From positions 496,001-560,000 of the forward strand of contig NZ_CP013070.1 of NCBI RefSeq assembly GCF_000264945.2: 64,000 nt of DNA. Reading direction: 5' to 3'. Below are positions 52,075-60,872 of this stretch, one piece after another. Origin of the DNA: Sphingobium indicum B90A (lineage in GTDB: Bacteria; Pseudomonadota; Alphaproteobacteria; Sphingomonadales; Sphingomonadaceae). The notes below the pieces were generated by a model. The model did not search any database. It worked only from the letters and a program-made list of their open reading frames with translations, and was not told the DNA's origin. Positions within the stretch are counted from its first letter, which is position 1, and every line of letters begins with the position of its first letter. Both the position numbers and the translations under genes were made by a program.

Positions 52075-54087
52075 TTGCCCGTCGGCGAAGCCTGTCCATC
52101 AACCGCCTATCGGCGCGACATAGACGGGCTGCGCGCCCTGGCGGTGCTGCCGGTGCTGTTTTACCATGTCGACCTCTGGCCCTTTTCCGGCGGCTTCGTC
52201 GGCGTCGACATCTTCTTCGTCATCTCCGGCTATCTGATCGCCTCGATCATCGGCCGGGAACTGGCGGAAGGCCGGTTCAGCCTCACCGACTTCTATGTGC
52301 GGCGCATCCGCCGGATATTCCCCGCGCTGTTTGCGACCATCGCCGTCACCATCATCGTCGGCAGCCGCATCCTGCTGCCGCTGGACTATCGCGCGCTTGG
52401 CCTGAGCGCGGCGGCGACGGTGCTGTTCGCCAGCAACCTCCATTTCGCGCGGCACAGCGGCTATTTCGGCAGCGCGGCGGAGGAAGCGCCGTTGCTGCAC
52501 ACATGGTCGTTGGCGGTGGAGGAGCAATTCTACATCCTCTTCCCGCTGCTGATGCTCTGCGCCGTCCGGGCGGGAGGGCGGACGAGGCTCCTGCTGGGGG
52601 CGGTGGCGCTCCTGTCCTTCGGCACGGCGCTGCTGCTGGTCGACCGCGCGCCGGTGCTGGCCTTCTACCTTCCCTTTCCCCGCGCCTGGGAGCTGCTGGC
52701 GGGCGCGTTGCTGGCGACCGGGCTGTTGCCGCCGCTGCGGAGCCGATGGGCGGCGCAGCTCTGCGCGCTGGCCGGCCTGGCGTCGATCGGCTGGGCGCTG
52801 TTCGGCTTTTCCGGCGCGACCGTCTTTCCCGGCCTGAACGCGCTTTACCCGGTGCTGGGCGCGATGCTGATCCTGCATGCGGGGCAAGGCGGGTCGGCGG
52901 TCAGCCGAATGCTGGCCGGAGCGGCCCCGGTGGCGGTCGGCCGCATCTCCTATTCGCTCTATCTGTGGCACTGGCCGCTGGTCGTCTTCTGGACCTATCG
53001 GACGGACGGCGACTGGCGGTTGCGGGAGCAACTGTTCATCATCCTGCTCTCGCTCCTCCTCGCCGCTCTATCCTGGCGCTTCATCGAGGAGCCGTTCCGC
53101 AGGGCGCGCCGCTTCACGACCGGCCGCGCCTTTGCCCTCGCCGGCGCGATGATGGCGGCGGGGTGCGGGGCGGGCGCGCTGCTCTATCTGTCCGGCGGCC
53201 TGCCCGCGCGGGTGGCGCCCTCCGTCGCGGCGCTCGATGCGGCGAGCGGGAGCATGGCCTATCTGCCGGAGCGTTGTTCGGGCATGGCGGCGGTGCGGCA
53301 CCGGGCGCTGTGCGCGGTGGGCGCGCATAACGGCACGCCGCCCAGCTTCCTGCTGTGGGGCGATTCCCACGCCCATGCGCTGAAACCCGCGTTCGACCAG
53401 GCGGGCGATGCGCTGGGCCTGTCTGGCCGGATAGCATCCTATCCCGCCTGTCCCACCCTGCTGGGGCTGGACCGGCTGGACCAGCCCGCCAGCCATGACT
53501 GCAGCGCCTTTAACGCCCAGGTGCTGGCGATGCTGCGCGACAGCCCGACCATCCACACCGTCTTCCTGGTGTCCCGCTGGGGCCTGTGCGCCAATGGGCG
53601 CCGTCCCGAAGGCGGGACGCCCTGCTATCTGGGCCGGGACGCGGATGACGACAGGAGCCTCAGCCGCGACGCCCTGCTGTTCCGCGCCGGGTTGAGGGAG
53701 AGCGTGCGGGCGCTGACCGGCATGGGCAAGCGGGTCATATTGGTCGCGCCCATTCCCGAATTCCGCCGCAACGTGCCGGAAAGCCTGGCGCGGGCGGAAC
53801 TCTACAGCGAACCGGCGCGACTGGACCTGTCGCTGGCGGATTACCTCCGGCGGCAGCGCGGCGTGTTCGGCGCCTTCGACGAGATGCGGCGGCGTTTCGC
53901 GGCGGGCATCGTCTATCCGCACCGCCTTCTTTGCCGCAGCGGCCATTGCGCGACCATGATGCATGGCGTGCCGCTTTATTCGGACGACGACCATCTGTCG
54001 CGGCAGGGCAGCCTGCTGCTGAGCGGCATGGTCTATCAGGCCATGCGGCCGATCCGGGATCGCGCCGATCACCAGGAAAAGCGCTGA
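52075..54087 (+). CDS. OafA-type acyltransferase with C-terminal SGNH domain
   Basis: This protein of about 670 residues joins a membrane acyltransferase-3 domain of ten or so helices (residues ~10-365) to a periplasmic SGNH hydrolase domain (about 400-665). Motifs: YRRDIDGLRALAVLPVLFYH, VGVDIFFVISGYLIA, HTWSLAVEEQFY, RFIEEPFRRARRF, and Ser431 in LLWGDSHAHAL with DDDHLSRQG near the end. Such enzymes O-acetylate LPS, exopolysaccharide or peptidoglycan. Start codon problem: TTG 52075 has no ribosome site, but AGGGAGGA lies 7 bases before an ATC at 52048 in the same frame. Ends 14 bases before tRNA-Arg. Confidence 0.9.
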   Translation: MPVGEACPSTAYRRDIDGLRALAVLPVLFYHVDLWPFSGGFVGVDIFFVISGYLIASIIGRELAEGRFSLTDFYVRRIRRIFPALFATIAVTIIVGSRILLPLDYRALGLSAAATVLFASNLHFARHSGYFGSAAEEAPLLHTWSLAVEEQFYILFPLLMLCAVRAGGRTRLLLGAVALLSFGTALLLVDRAPVLAFYLPFPRAWELLAGALLATGLLPPLRSRWAAQLCALAGLASIGWALFGFSGATVFPGLNALYPVLGAMLILHAGQGGSAVSRMLAGAAPVAVGRISYSLYLWHWPLVVFWTYRTDGDWRLREQLFIILLSLLLAALSWRFIEEPFRRARRFTTGRAFALAGAMMAAGCGAGALLYLSGGLPARVAPSVAALDAASGSMAYLPERCSGMAAVRHRALCAVGAHNGTPPSFLLWGDSHAHALKPAFDQAGDALGLSGRIASYPACPTLLGLDRLDQPASHDCSAFNAQVLAMLRDSPTIHTVFLVSRWGLCANGRRPEGGTPCYLGRDADDDRSLSRDALLFRAGLRESVRALTGMGKRVILVAPIPEFRRNVPESLARAELYSEPARLDLSLADYLRRQRGVFGAFDEMRRRFAAGIVYPHRLLCRSGHCATMMHGVPLYSDDDHLSRQGSLLLSGMVYQAMRPIRDRADHQEKR

Positions 54088-54101
54088 ACTGAAAGGGGAG
54101 A

Positions 54102-54178
54102 TGGCGACCCCGACAGGATTCGAACCTGTGACCATTCGCTTAGAAGGCGAATGCTCTATCCAGCTGAGCTACGGGGCC
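54102..54178 (-). tRNA. tRNA-Arg (TCT)
   Basis: A 77-nt tRNA on the minus strand with encoded CCA (54102-54104). The acceptor stem GGCCCCG/CGGGGTC, anticodon stem TTCGC/GCGAA with loop CTTCTAA (anticodon TCT) and T arm GGTTCGAATCC are all present. No integrase lies next to it. Confidence 0.97.
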
Positions 54179-54264
54179 GTCGGCGCGTTCGATAGCGGGG
54201 CTTCGCCCAGCTTGCAATCATGGGCGGCATTGCATTTGCGCGTCGGCCCGATATGCAGGGGCGC

Positions 54265-54984
54265 ATGAGCGATGCGGGGGTCAGGAAAATCGATGCCTAT
54301 GCGCTGGGCGGGCGGCCCTTGCGCTATTTCGATTTCTGCATGGCGGGCTTCGTCGCGATCCTGCTGCTGTCCAACCTGATCGGCGCGGCGAAGCTCTCGA
54401 CGCTGGGCGGCTTCACCTTTGGCGCGGGCATCCTCTTCTTTCCTTTGGGCTATGTGCTGGGCGACGTGCTGACCGAAGTCTATGGCTATGCGCGGGCGCG
54501 GCGTTGCGTCTGGGCCGGCTTTGGCGCGATGCTGTTCATGGCGCTGATGAGCTGGGTGGTGGTGAAGCTGCCCCCGGCGGAGGGCTGGCCGGACCAGAAG
54601 GCCTATGAGGCGGTGTTCGGCAGCACATGGCGCATCGTCTTCGCCTCCGTCGCCGCCTTCTGGGCGGGGGAGTTCGCCAACAGCTTCGTCCTCGCCAAGA
54701 TGAAGCTGCTGACGCAGGGCAGGCATTTGTGGATGCGCACCATCGGTTCCACCGTGGTGGGGCAGGGGGTGGACAGCCTGCTTTTCTATCCGCTCGCCTT
54801 CTACGGCGACTGGACCAGCGCGCAGGTGGCGACGGTGATGGTCACCAACTGGCTGATGAAGGTCACCTGGGAAGCGGTGCTGACGCCCGTCACCTATGTG
54901 GTGGTCGGCCGCCTCAAGCGCGCCGAGGGGCTGGACGTGTTCGACGAGGGCACGAATTTCACGCCGTTCCGGACGAGCCTTTAA
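54265..54984 (+). CDS. Queuosine-precursor transporter (YhhQ-like)
   Basis: This 239-residue membrane protein has six or more helices and the YhhQ/DUF165 signature, e.g. FDFCMAGFVAILLLSNLIGAA near the start, FFPLGYVLGDVLTEVYGYAR, FWAGEFANSFVLAKMK and a C-terminal TNWLMKVTWEAVLTPVTY. It imports 7-cyano-7-deazaguanine or related queuosine precursors. The start ATG 54265 has AGGGG 4 bases upstream; ATG 54253 is an alternative. It converges on truA, also a tRNA-modification gene, with 23 bases between. Confidence 0.92.
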   Translation: MSDAGVRKIDAYALGGRPLRYFDFCMAGFVAILLLSNLIGAAKLSTLGGFTFGAGILFFPLGYVLGDVLTEVYGYARARRCVWAGFGAMLFMALMSWVVVKLPPAEGWPDQKAYEAVFGSTWRIVFASVAAFWAGEFANSFVLAKMKLLTQGRHLWMRTIGSTVVGQGVDSLLFYPLAFYGDWTSAQVATVMVTNWLMKVTWEAVLTPVTYVVVGRLKRAEGLDVFDEGTNFTPFRTSL

Positions 54985-55007
54985 CCGCATTCCCGCCCGC
55001 GCGCGTT

Positions 55008-55754
55008 TCACGCGTTGGGATAGTGCGCGCTCACGAAATACAGCCCGTCCGGCGGCGCGTTCAGCCCCAGGGCCGCCCGGTCCTTCGCATCCCGCGCCGC
55101 TTCCAGATCGCCGAGGGACCAGCGCCCCATGCCGACCATGACGAGGCATCCCACCATCGACCGCACCTGATGGTGCAGGAAGGATCGCGCCTCCGCATGG
55201 ATGGCTAGGCGGTCGCCCGCGCGCTCCACGTCCAGCCGGTCGAGCGTCTTCACCGGGCTTTCCGCCTGGCAATGGACCGAGCGGAAGGTCGTGAAGTCGT
55301 GCCGACCGACCAGCAGTTGCGCGGCCCGCTGCATCGCCTCCGCATCCAGCGGCTGGATCACCCGCCAGGCCAGTCCGCTTTCCCAGGTCAGCGGGGCGCG
55401 GCGGTTGACGATGCGATAGACATAGGAGCGGCCGGTGCAGGAGAAGCGCGCATGCCAGTCGTCCGGCACGGTCTCGCAAGCGAGGATCGCGACCGGCGCT
55501 GGTCGAAGGCGCGCATTCAGCGCCTCCATCAGGCGGAACGGCGTCATGTCCTTCGCAATGTCGGCATGGGCGCGCATGCCAAGGCCGTGGACGCCGGCAT
55601 CGGTGCGGCCCGCCGCATGCACGGCGACCCGTTCGCCGGTGACGGAGAAGATGGCGTCCTCCATCGCCTGCTGCACGCTCGGTCCATGGGCCTGCCGTTG
55701 CCAGCCCATGAAGGGGCGGCCATCGAATTCGACGGTGAAGGCGAAACGGGCCAT
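55008..55754 (-). CDS. truA: tRNA pseudouridine(38-40) synthase
   Basis: This 248-residue enzyme makes pseudouridine at positions 38-40 of tRNA anticodon arms. The opening [16 protein letters not shown] and the catalytic Asp52 in GRTDAGVHG are diagnostic, with HDFTTFRS and [13 protein letters not shown] later. Stop-to-start spacing from fmt is 4 bases, so fmt and truA are one operon. Confidence 0.97.
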   Translation of the reverse strand: MARFAFTVEFDGRPFMGWQRQAHGPSVQQAMEDAIFSVTGERVAVHAAGRTDAGVHGLGMRAHADIAKDMTPFRLMEALNARLRPAPVAILACETVPDDWHARFSCTGRSYVYRIVNRRAPLTWESGLAWRVIQPLDAEAMQRAAQLLVGRHDFTTFRSVHCQAESPVKTLDRLDVERAGDRLAIHAEARSFLHHQVRSMVGCLVMVGMGRWSLGDLEAARDAKDRAALGLNAPPDGLYFVSAHYPNA

Positions 55755-55758
55755 GGGT

Positions 55759-56667
55759 TCAGGCGTCGACCCGGCTGCCCGCCGGCATCTCATAGCCGCG
55801 CAGCAATTCGCCCGCCGACATGGCGCCCTTGCCGGCGCGCTGGATCAGCGTCGGGCGGATGCTGCCATGGCCGCAGCCGATCAGCAGGCTGTTGTCGAGC
55901 AATTCGCCCGCCGGGCCTTCATCCCCCTCGACATGGGCGGCAAGGATGCGGAAGCGCTCGCCGCGATATTCGAAGAAGGCGCCGGGCACCGGGTTGAAGG
56001 CGCGCACCTGCCGTTCGACCTGATGCGCGTCGCGGCCGAAATCGATCCGCGATTCCGCCTTTTCGATCTTGGAGGCATAGGTGACGCCTTCCTCCGGCTG
56101 GGCGACGGGGGGATGGAGGGCGATGTCGTCCAGCACCTCGACCATCAGTTCCGCGCCCGCATCGGCCAGTTCCCGCGTCAATGCCCCGGCGGTCTTGTCC
56201 TCTATGGGCGTCACATGCTTGGCGCGCATCGGGCCGGTGTCCAGCCCTGCCTCCATGTCCATGATGGTGACGCCCGTGACATTGTCGCCGGCGAGGATGG
56301 CGCGCTGGATCGGCGCAGCGCCGCGCCAGCGGGGCAGGAGGGAGGCGTGGATGTTCATGCAGCCCAGGCGCGGCGCATCCAGGATCGGGCGGGGCAGGAT
56401 CAGCCCATAGGCGGCGACCACCGCGACATCGGCGTTCAGCGCGGCGAAGGCGGCCTGCACGTCCGCATCCTTCAGCGAAACCGGCGTGCGCACCTCTATG
56501 CCCATCTCTTCCGCCTTCGCATGCACGGGGGAGGGGCGCAGCGCCTTGCCGCGTCCGGCGGGGCGAGGCGGCTGGCTGTAGGCGGCGACGATCTCATGCC
56601 CCGCCTTGGCCAGCGCGACCAGGGCCGGAACGGCGAAATCGGGGGTTCCCATATAGACGATACGCAT
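55759..56667 (-). CDS. fmt: Methionyl-tRNA formyltransferase
   Basis: This 302-residue enzyme formylates initiator Met-tRNA using 10-formyl-tetrahydrofolate. Motifs: [15 protein letters not shown] at the start, the catalytic N-x-H region [22 protein letters not shown], and the [15 protein letters not shown] segment. The C-terminal OB-like domain follows from about 205. The operon fmt-truA is divergent from recR and def, so two formyl-methionine genes (fmt and def) sit on either side of a palindromic repeat instead of in the usual def-fmt operon. Confidence 0.98.
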   Translation of the reverse strand: MRIVYMGTPDFAVPALVALAKAGHEIVAAYSQPPRPAGRGKALRPSPVHAKAEEMGIEVRTPVSLKDADVQAAFAALNADVAVVAAYGLILPRPILDAPRLGCMNIHASLLPRWRGAAPIQRAILAGDNVTGVTIMDMEAGLDTGPMRAKHVTPIEDKTAGALTRELADAGAELMVEVLDDIALHPPVAQPEEGVTYASKIEKAESRIDFGRDAHQVERQVRAFNPVPGAFFEYRGERFRILAAHVEGDEGPAGELLDNSLLIGCGHGSIRPTLIQRAGKGAMSAGELLRGYEMPAGSRVDA

Positions 56668-56696
56668 GGCGGGCCTTTTGTTGGGTCTCGGCGCCG

Positions 56697-56763
56697 GCCC
56701 GCTCCCCCACCCGACCACCCAAATGATATTGCCGTTGGGTGGCCGGGTGAGGGAGCGGGCCCG
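56697..56763. repeat. Long hairpin repeat between fmt and recR
   Basis: GGCCCGCTCCCCCACCCGAC plus CACCCAA pairs with TTGGGTGGCCGGGTGAGGGA plus GCGGGCC, leaving a 13-base loop. The right half continues into GTGCCGCCTC and matches the core of the 25601-25705 element. It fills most of the 187-base gap between the divergent genes. Confidence 0.75.
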
Positions 56764-56854
56764 TGCCGCCTCCGAAAAGCGCTGAGAGACGCATTTTCAA
56801 AGACGCTCCTCAAACCCCTTGTGTCCACGACTTGCAAGCCCTTATTCCGGTTCC

Positions 56855-57451
56855 ATGGCTTCTCCAGAGATCGAAGCGCTGACGCAGGCGCTGTCCCGCC
56901 TGCCCGGCCTTGGCCCGCGTTCGGCGCGGCGCGCCGTGCTGCACCTGCTCAAGAAGCGGGAATCCGCGCTGGAGCCGCTGCTGCGCGCCCTGGACGCGGT
57001 GAACGAGCGGCTGGTGACGTGCGGCCTGTGCGGCAATGTCGACACCGTCGATCCCTGCGGCATCTGCGCCGATCCGCGCCGGGATGCGCGGGCGCTCTGC
57101 GTCGTGGAGGATGTGGCGGACCTCTGGGCGCTCGACAAGTCGCGGCTGTTTCCGGGCCGCTTCCATGTGCTGGGCGGCCGGCTGTCGGCGCTGGAGGGCG
57201 TGCGGCCGGAGGATCTGTCCATCGATGCGCTGGTGGCGCGGGTGGAGGCGGGCGGCATAGACGAGGTGGTGCTGGCGATGAACGCGACGCTGGAGGGACA
57301 GACCACCGCCCATTATCTGGCCGAACGGCTGGAGCGCTTTCCCGTGCGCCTGACGCAACTGGCGCATGGCGTGCCCGTGGGCGGCGAACTGGACTATCTG
57401 GACGAGGGCACGTTGGCGCAGGCGCTTCGGGCGCGGCGGCCGCTGGGGTGA
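56855..57451 (+). CDS. recR: Recombination protein RecR
   Basis: This 198-residue protein of the RecF pathway forms rings that load RecA at gaps. It has an N-terminal HhH region ([17 protein letters not shown]), the zinc finger C-x2-C...C-x2-C-type [16 protein letters not shown] (residues ~54-69), and a Toprim domain ([30 protein letters not shown]). Full length. dnaX and the YbaB gene, often next to recR, are not here. The def gene follows after 48 bases. Confidence 0.96.
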   Translation: MASPEIEALTQALSRLPGLGPRSARRAVLHLLKKRESALEPLLRALDAVNERLVTCGLCGNVDTVDPCGICADPRRDARALCVVEDVADLWALDKSRLFPGRFHVLGGRLSALEGVRPEDLSIDALVARVEAGGIDEVVLAMNATLEGQTTAHYLAERLERFPVRLTQLAHGVPVGGELDYLDEGTLAQALRARRPLG

Positions 57452-57499
57452 CTGTGGCGGTCGCTTGAAATTTTCCGGCCGCCCGATTATTTTGACGCC

Positions 57500-58030
57500 A
57501 TGGCCATTCTTCCCATCCTGGAGGCGCCCGATCCGCGCCTGCGCACCATCTCGTCTCCGGTGGAGGCGATCGATGACGATTTGCAGCGCCTGATCGACGA
57601 CATGTTCGAAACCATGTACGACGCGCCGGGCATCGGTCTGGCCGCGATCCAGGTGGGCGTGCCCAAGCGGGTGCTGGTGATCGACCTGCAGGAACCCGAA
57701 TCCGACGAGGAAGGCGCGCCGCCGGTCAAGAAGCCGATGGTGTTCATCAATCCGGAAATCCTGGATGGGTCGGAGGATCTGTCGGTCTATAATGAAGGCT
57801 GCCTGTCCGTCCCCGACCAGTTCGCGGAAGTGGAGCGGCCGGCGAGCATCCGGGCAAGCTGGATGGACAGGGACGGACGCATCCATGAGGAGCGGCTGGA
57901 AGGGCTGCTGGCCACCTGTCTCCAGCATGAGATGGACCATCTGCAGGGCGTGTTGTTCATCGACCATCTGTCCCGGTTGAAGCGGGACATGCTGATGAAG
58001 AAGCTGACCAAGGCGCGCAAGGCGGCCTGA
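57500..58030 (+). CDS. def: Peptide deformylase
   Basis: This 176-residue metallo-enzyme removes the formyl group from nascent proteins. All three motifs are present: GIGLAAIQ (44-51), EGCLS with Cys101, and HEMDH with His143 and His147. The Cys-His-His iron/zinc site is complete. A strong terminator follows. It pairs functionally with fmt on the opposite strand. Confidence 0.98.
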   Translation: MAILPILEAPDPRLRTISSPVEAIDDDLQRLIDDMFETMYDAPGIGLAAIQVGVPKRVLVIDLQEPESDEEGAPPVKKPMVFINPEILDGSEDLSVYNEGCLSVPDQFAEVERPASIRASWMDRDGRIHEERLEGLLATCLQHEMDHLQGVLFIDHLSRLKRDMLMKKLTKARKAA

Positions 58031-58051
58031 ACCGGGCGGCAGAGATGAAAA

Positions 58052-58086
58052 GAAATGCCCCGGCCGTCGCCGGGGCATTTCTTTTT
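58052..58086 (+). terminator. Rho-independent terminator after def
   Basis: GAAATGCCCCGGC pairs with GCCGGGGCATTTC around CGTC and is followed by TTTTT. It starts 22 bases after the def stop. Confidence 0.92.
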
Positions 58087-58140
58087 CGGGCCGGAGGCTG
58101 AGGGCGAGCGCGGCCAGCTTCCGGCCTGGCCGCCGGGAAT

Positions 58141-58200
58141 CGCCGCTGATGTCGTGCTGGCCCACCCCCTGAACCCCTGCCGTCTGCGGGAGGGGGGATG
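58141..58200. repeat. Dispersed repeat, family E, divergent copy
   Basis: GCTGATGTCGTGCTGGCCCA then CCCCCTGAACCCCTG resembles 25731-25760 and 45911-45940, followed by GTCTGCGGGAGGGGGGATGG. Diverged relative to the others. Confidence 0.65.
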
Positions 58201-58229
58201 GCTGGATTCATCCAAAAGGGGTCATTCGA

Positions 58230-58661
58230 TCAGCGCGCGGGCGTCCATGTCTGGGTCTTGCAGAACATCATGATGCAGCCCTGCACCTTCAACGTGCCGT
58301 CGCCGTTGCGGCTGACCTTGCTGTTATAGGTCTTGCCGCTTTCGGGGTCGTAGATCGACCCTTTCCACAGATCGCCCGCATCGGCAAAGCCGGTGAGCAG
58401 CGCCAGCCCGGTGAGCGGCTTGCCGCGCTGGGCCGGATCGGGGTTCTTGATGTCGGTCGGGGGGCGGCCGGGGGTGGGCTTCACGATCTTCTCTATCCGC
58501 CCGCAGAGCGTCTTGCCGCAAGGGGCGATCTGGACGATGGCCTTGCCGTCGACCGTGGCCCAGCGGCCGGTGATGGGCTGCGCGGCCTGCGCTGGCAGGG
58601 CGGCGAGCAGGGGCGGGATGAGCAGCGCGGCGCGGGCGGCGATGCGGGTGAAGGCGACCAT
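58230..58661 (-). CDS. DUF2147 secreted protein
   Basis: This 143-residue protein has a signal peptide (residues ~1-26, ending AQAA) and the DUF2147 domain: ITGRWATVDGKAIVQIAPCG, LTGLALLTGF, WKGSIYDPESGKTYNSKVSR and LKVQGCIMMFCKTQTW. It is a lipocalin-like periplasmic domain of unknown function, with paired cysteines likely forming disulfides. It stands alone between def and the Tad cluster. Confidence 0.88.
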   Translation of the reverse strand: MVAFTRIAARAALLIPPLLAALPAQAAQPITGRWATVDGKAIVQIAPCGKTLCGRIEKIVKPTPGRPPTDIKNPDPAQRGKPLTGLALLTGFADAGDLWKGSIYDPESGKTYNSKVSRNGDGTLKVQGCIMMFCKTQTWTPAR

Positions 58662-58744
58662 GGACCTCTCCGGATTTGCGTCTTTGCAAAAGGGGATAGG
58701 GCAGGATCGGCCGCTTCGCCAAGGCGGAAAATCAGCGGCCTTCA

Positions 58745-58789
58745 GGGGCGCAGCAAGGGACGCTACGGCAGCGCCCCTTGCTGCGCCCT
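58745..58789 (-). terminator. Large hairpin after tadC
   Basis: GGGGCGCAGCAAGGG pairs with CCCTTGCTGCGCCC around about 15 bases. It lies 8 bases past the tadC stop. No T run, so it may protect the 3' end of the mRNA instead of ending it. Confidence 0.6.
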
Positions 58790-58796
58790 CCAGAAT

Positions 58797-59789
58797 TTAG
58801 AAGGCCTGGCTGATCGAGCAGGCGGCCGGACCCAGAATGACGACGAAGAGGGTCGGCAGGATGAAGAGAATCAGCGGCACGGTCATGATCGCGGGCAGGC
58901 GCGCGGCCTTTTCCTCGGCGCGCATCATGCGTTCGTGGCGGAACTCGGCGGACAGGACGCGCAGGGCCGAAGCCAGCGGCGTGCCGTATTTTTCCGTCTG
59001 GATCATGGTCGTGACCACGCCCTTGATCGCGTCCAGCTTGACGCGGGTGGCCAGATTCTCGAACGCCATGCGCCGCTCGGTAAGGAAGCTGAGTTCAATG
59101 GCGGTCAGGTGGAATTCGTCGCCCAGTTCCGGATAGGCCTTGCCGAGTTCGCGGGCGACGCGGCTGAAGGCGGCGTCGACGGTCAACCCGGCCTCTGCGC
59201 AGATCACCAGCAGGTCGAGCGCGTCGGGCAGCCCCTTGCGGATCGCGGCGGAACGCTTCTGAATCTTGTTGTCGATGAAGATGTCGGGCGCCTTGTAGGA
59301 GAGCAGCAGCGCGCCGGCGAACGCCATGAAGCGCTTCGCGCCCCCCCATTCCGGGTAGATGCCCACGGCATAGAGCAGCAGCGCCGCCATGCCGCCGATG
59401 ACGATGGGCAGGATCAGCCGGCCGAAGATCACCGCGACCGCCCAGTCCTTCGACCGGATGCCCGCCTGCGCCAGCTTGATCTGCGCTTCCTTGAGCTGAT
59501 CGTCCTGCAGAACCTTCAGGTTGGAAAGAAACGACCGCATCTGGTCGGTCGCCTGGTTCTTCTTCACCAGCTTGGCGCGGCGGCGGGCGGTGGAGGCGGT
59601 GATGCCCGCCTTCAACTGCTCGCGCCGTTCGTTCAGCGCCTTGACGCGCTTGGCCATCGGATCGCGCACGGTCATGACCGCATAGAGGGCGAACAGCGTC
59701 GCAAGCGTCGCCAGGGCGGCGAGCAGCGTGCCGAAATCCGTGGCGGTCAGGCCGAAAAGGGTGCCGGCGGGGACGGGTGTGCTTTCCAT
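58797..59789 (-). CDS. tadC: Tad pilus inner-membrane protein TadC
   Basis: This 330-residue protein has a T2SSF (GspF-like) domain with membrane helices near residues 12-40, 118-165 and 300-330 and the family core KGLPDALDLLVICAEAGLTVDAAF and MIQTEKYGTPLASALRVLS. TadB and TadC form the platform on which Flp pilins are assembled. It is the last gene of the pilus operon in this window, 13 bases after tadB. Confidence 0.94.
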   Translation of the reverse strand: MESTPVPAGTLFGLTATDFGTLLAALATLATLFALYAVMTVRDPMAKRVKALNERREQLKAGITASTARRRAKLVKKNQATDQMRSFLSNLKVLQDDQLKEAQIKLAQAGIRSKDWAVAVIFGRLILPIVIGGMAALLLYAVGIYPEWGGAKRFMAFAGALLLSYKAPDIFIDNKIQKRSAAIRKGLPDALDLLVICAEAGLTVDAAFSRVARELGKAYPELGDEFHLTAIELSFLTERRMAFENLATRVKLDAIKGVVTTMIQTEKYGTPLASALRVLSAEFRHERMMRAEEKAARLPAIMTVPLILFILPTLFVVILGPAACSISQAF

Positions 59790-59802
59790 CTTGTCGGCTT
59801 CC

Positions 59803-60801
59803 TCAAATCTCGAAGTTGATCATCTGCGCCATGATGAAGGCGCCGATGCTCATCCAGCACATGCCGCCTATGCCGATCACCTGCATGGTCGAAAGGCCGA
59901 ACAACCCCGCCGGATCGGGCGTGAAGAAGGGCGACATGTAATCATAGTTGATGTAGCAGATCAGGCCGAAGACCGTGAACGGCAGCACGCCGATGATATA
60001 GGCCGACGCCTTGGATTCGGAGGACATGGCGCGGATCTTGAGCTTCATCTGGGCGCGCTGGCGCAGCACGGTGGCAAGGTTGGACAGGGTTTCCGCCAGG
60101 TTGCCGCCGGTTTCCCGCTGGATCGCCAGGCTGATCACGAAGAACTGGAATTCGGGCGTGCCCAGCCGGTCGGCGGTTTCCTGCAACGCCTGGTCCATGG
60201 TCTTGCCGATCTTGATGCGTTCGGTGATCAGCTTGAATTCCTCCCCCACCGGACCGGGAACCTCGTTCGACACGACGTTCAGCGTCTCTGCGATGGGAAG
60301 GCCGGAGCGCAGGCCGCGGGTCAGCAGTTCCAGCGCATCGGGGAATTTGGCATTGAACTTCAGCACGCGGCCCTTGATCAGACGGCTGACCCACATATGC
60401 GGCAGGCCCAGGCCCGCGGCCAGGCCCAGCATCACCGCGAACAGCGGCGGGAATCCGCGCAGCATCAGCAGGGCGCACAGAGCCAAGAATATGACAGCGC
60501 AGGCCGTCATATACTGGCTGACCGTCCATTTCTTGCCGGTCATGCGGATGCGCTTGGCAAGGTTTTCCGGGTTGGGCACCAGGGACACCAGCATCGAGGC
60601 TTCATTGCCGGCAGGGCGGTTCGAAATCGCCTTGCGCATGCGCGCTTCCAATATGGCGTCGGTGGAATCGCTGTGCCGGCCGCGGATCAGTTCCATGCGG
60701 CGCTTCTGCGCCTTTTCGGGCGACGGGCCGCTGAAGGCCATGACGACCAGGCCCAGCATGGTTGCGAGCAGCACCGCCATCAGGATGATATTGCCGTTCA
60801 T
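59803..60801 (-). CDS. tadB: Tad pilus inner-membrane protein TadB
   Basis: This 332-residue T2SSF-domain protein pairs with TadC. The domain core reads FPDALELLTRGLRSGLPIAE and later QRETGGNLAETLSNLATVLR, with membrane helices at the N-terminus, about 90-125 and at the C-terminus. In most Tad clusters cpaF (the ATPase) precedes tadB, but here only 71 bases separate tadB from cpaE. Confidence 0.94.
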   Translation of the reverse strand: MNGNIILMAVLLATMLGLVVMAFSGPSPEKAQKRRMELIRGRHSDSTDAILEARMRKAISNRPAGNEASMLVSLVPNPENLAKRIRMTGKKWTVSQYMTACAVIFLALCALLMLRGFPPLFAVMLGLAAGLGLPHMWVSRLIKGRVLKFNAKFPDALELLTRGLRSGLPIAETLNVVSNEVPGPVGEEFKLITERIKIGKTMDQALQETADRLGTPEFQFFVISLAIQRETGGNLAETLSNLATVLRQRAQMKLKIRAMSSESKASAYIIGVLPFTVFGLICYINYDYMSPFFTPDPAGLFGLSTMQVIGIGGMCWMSIGAFIMAQMINFEI

Positions 60802-60872
60802 GTGCCTGCCCGTTTCCCGTCCGGTTCCATCAAAGTGGACGCGCCGCCCTCAGGCGGCACGCCCCGTCCTGT

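Noticed and set aside
54102..54178. tRNA-Arg as a second island attachment site
   Set aside because: No integrase or duplicated tRNA end was seen on either side, and the flanking genes are core genes.
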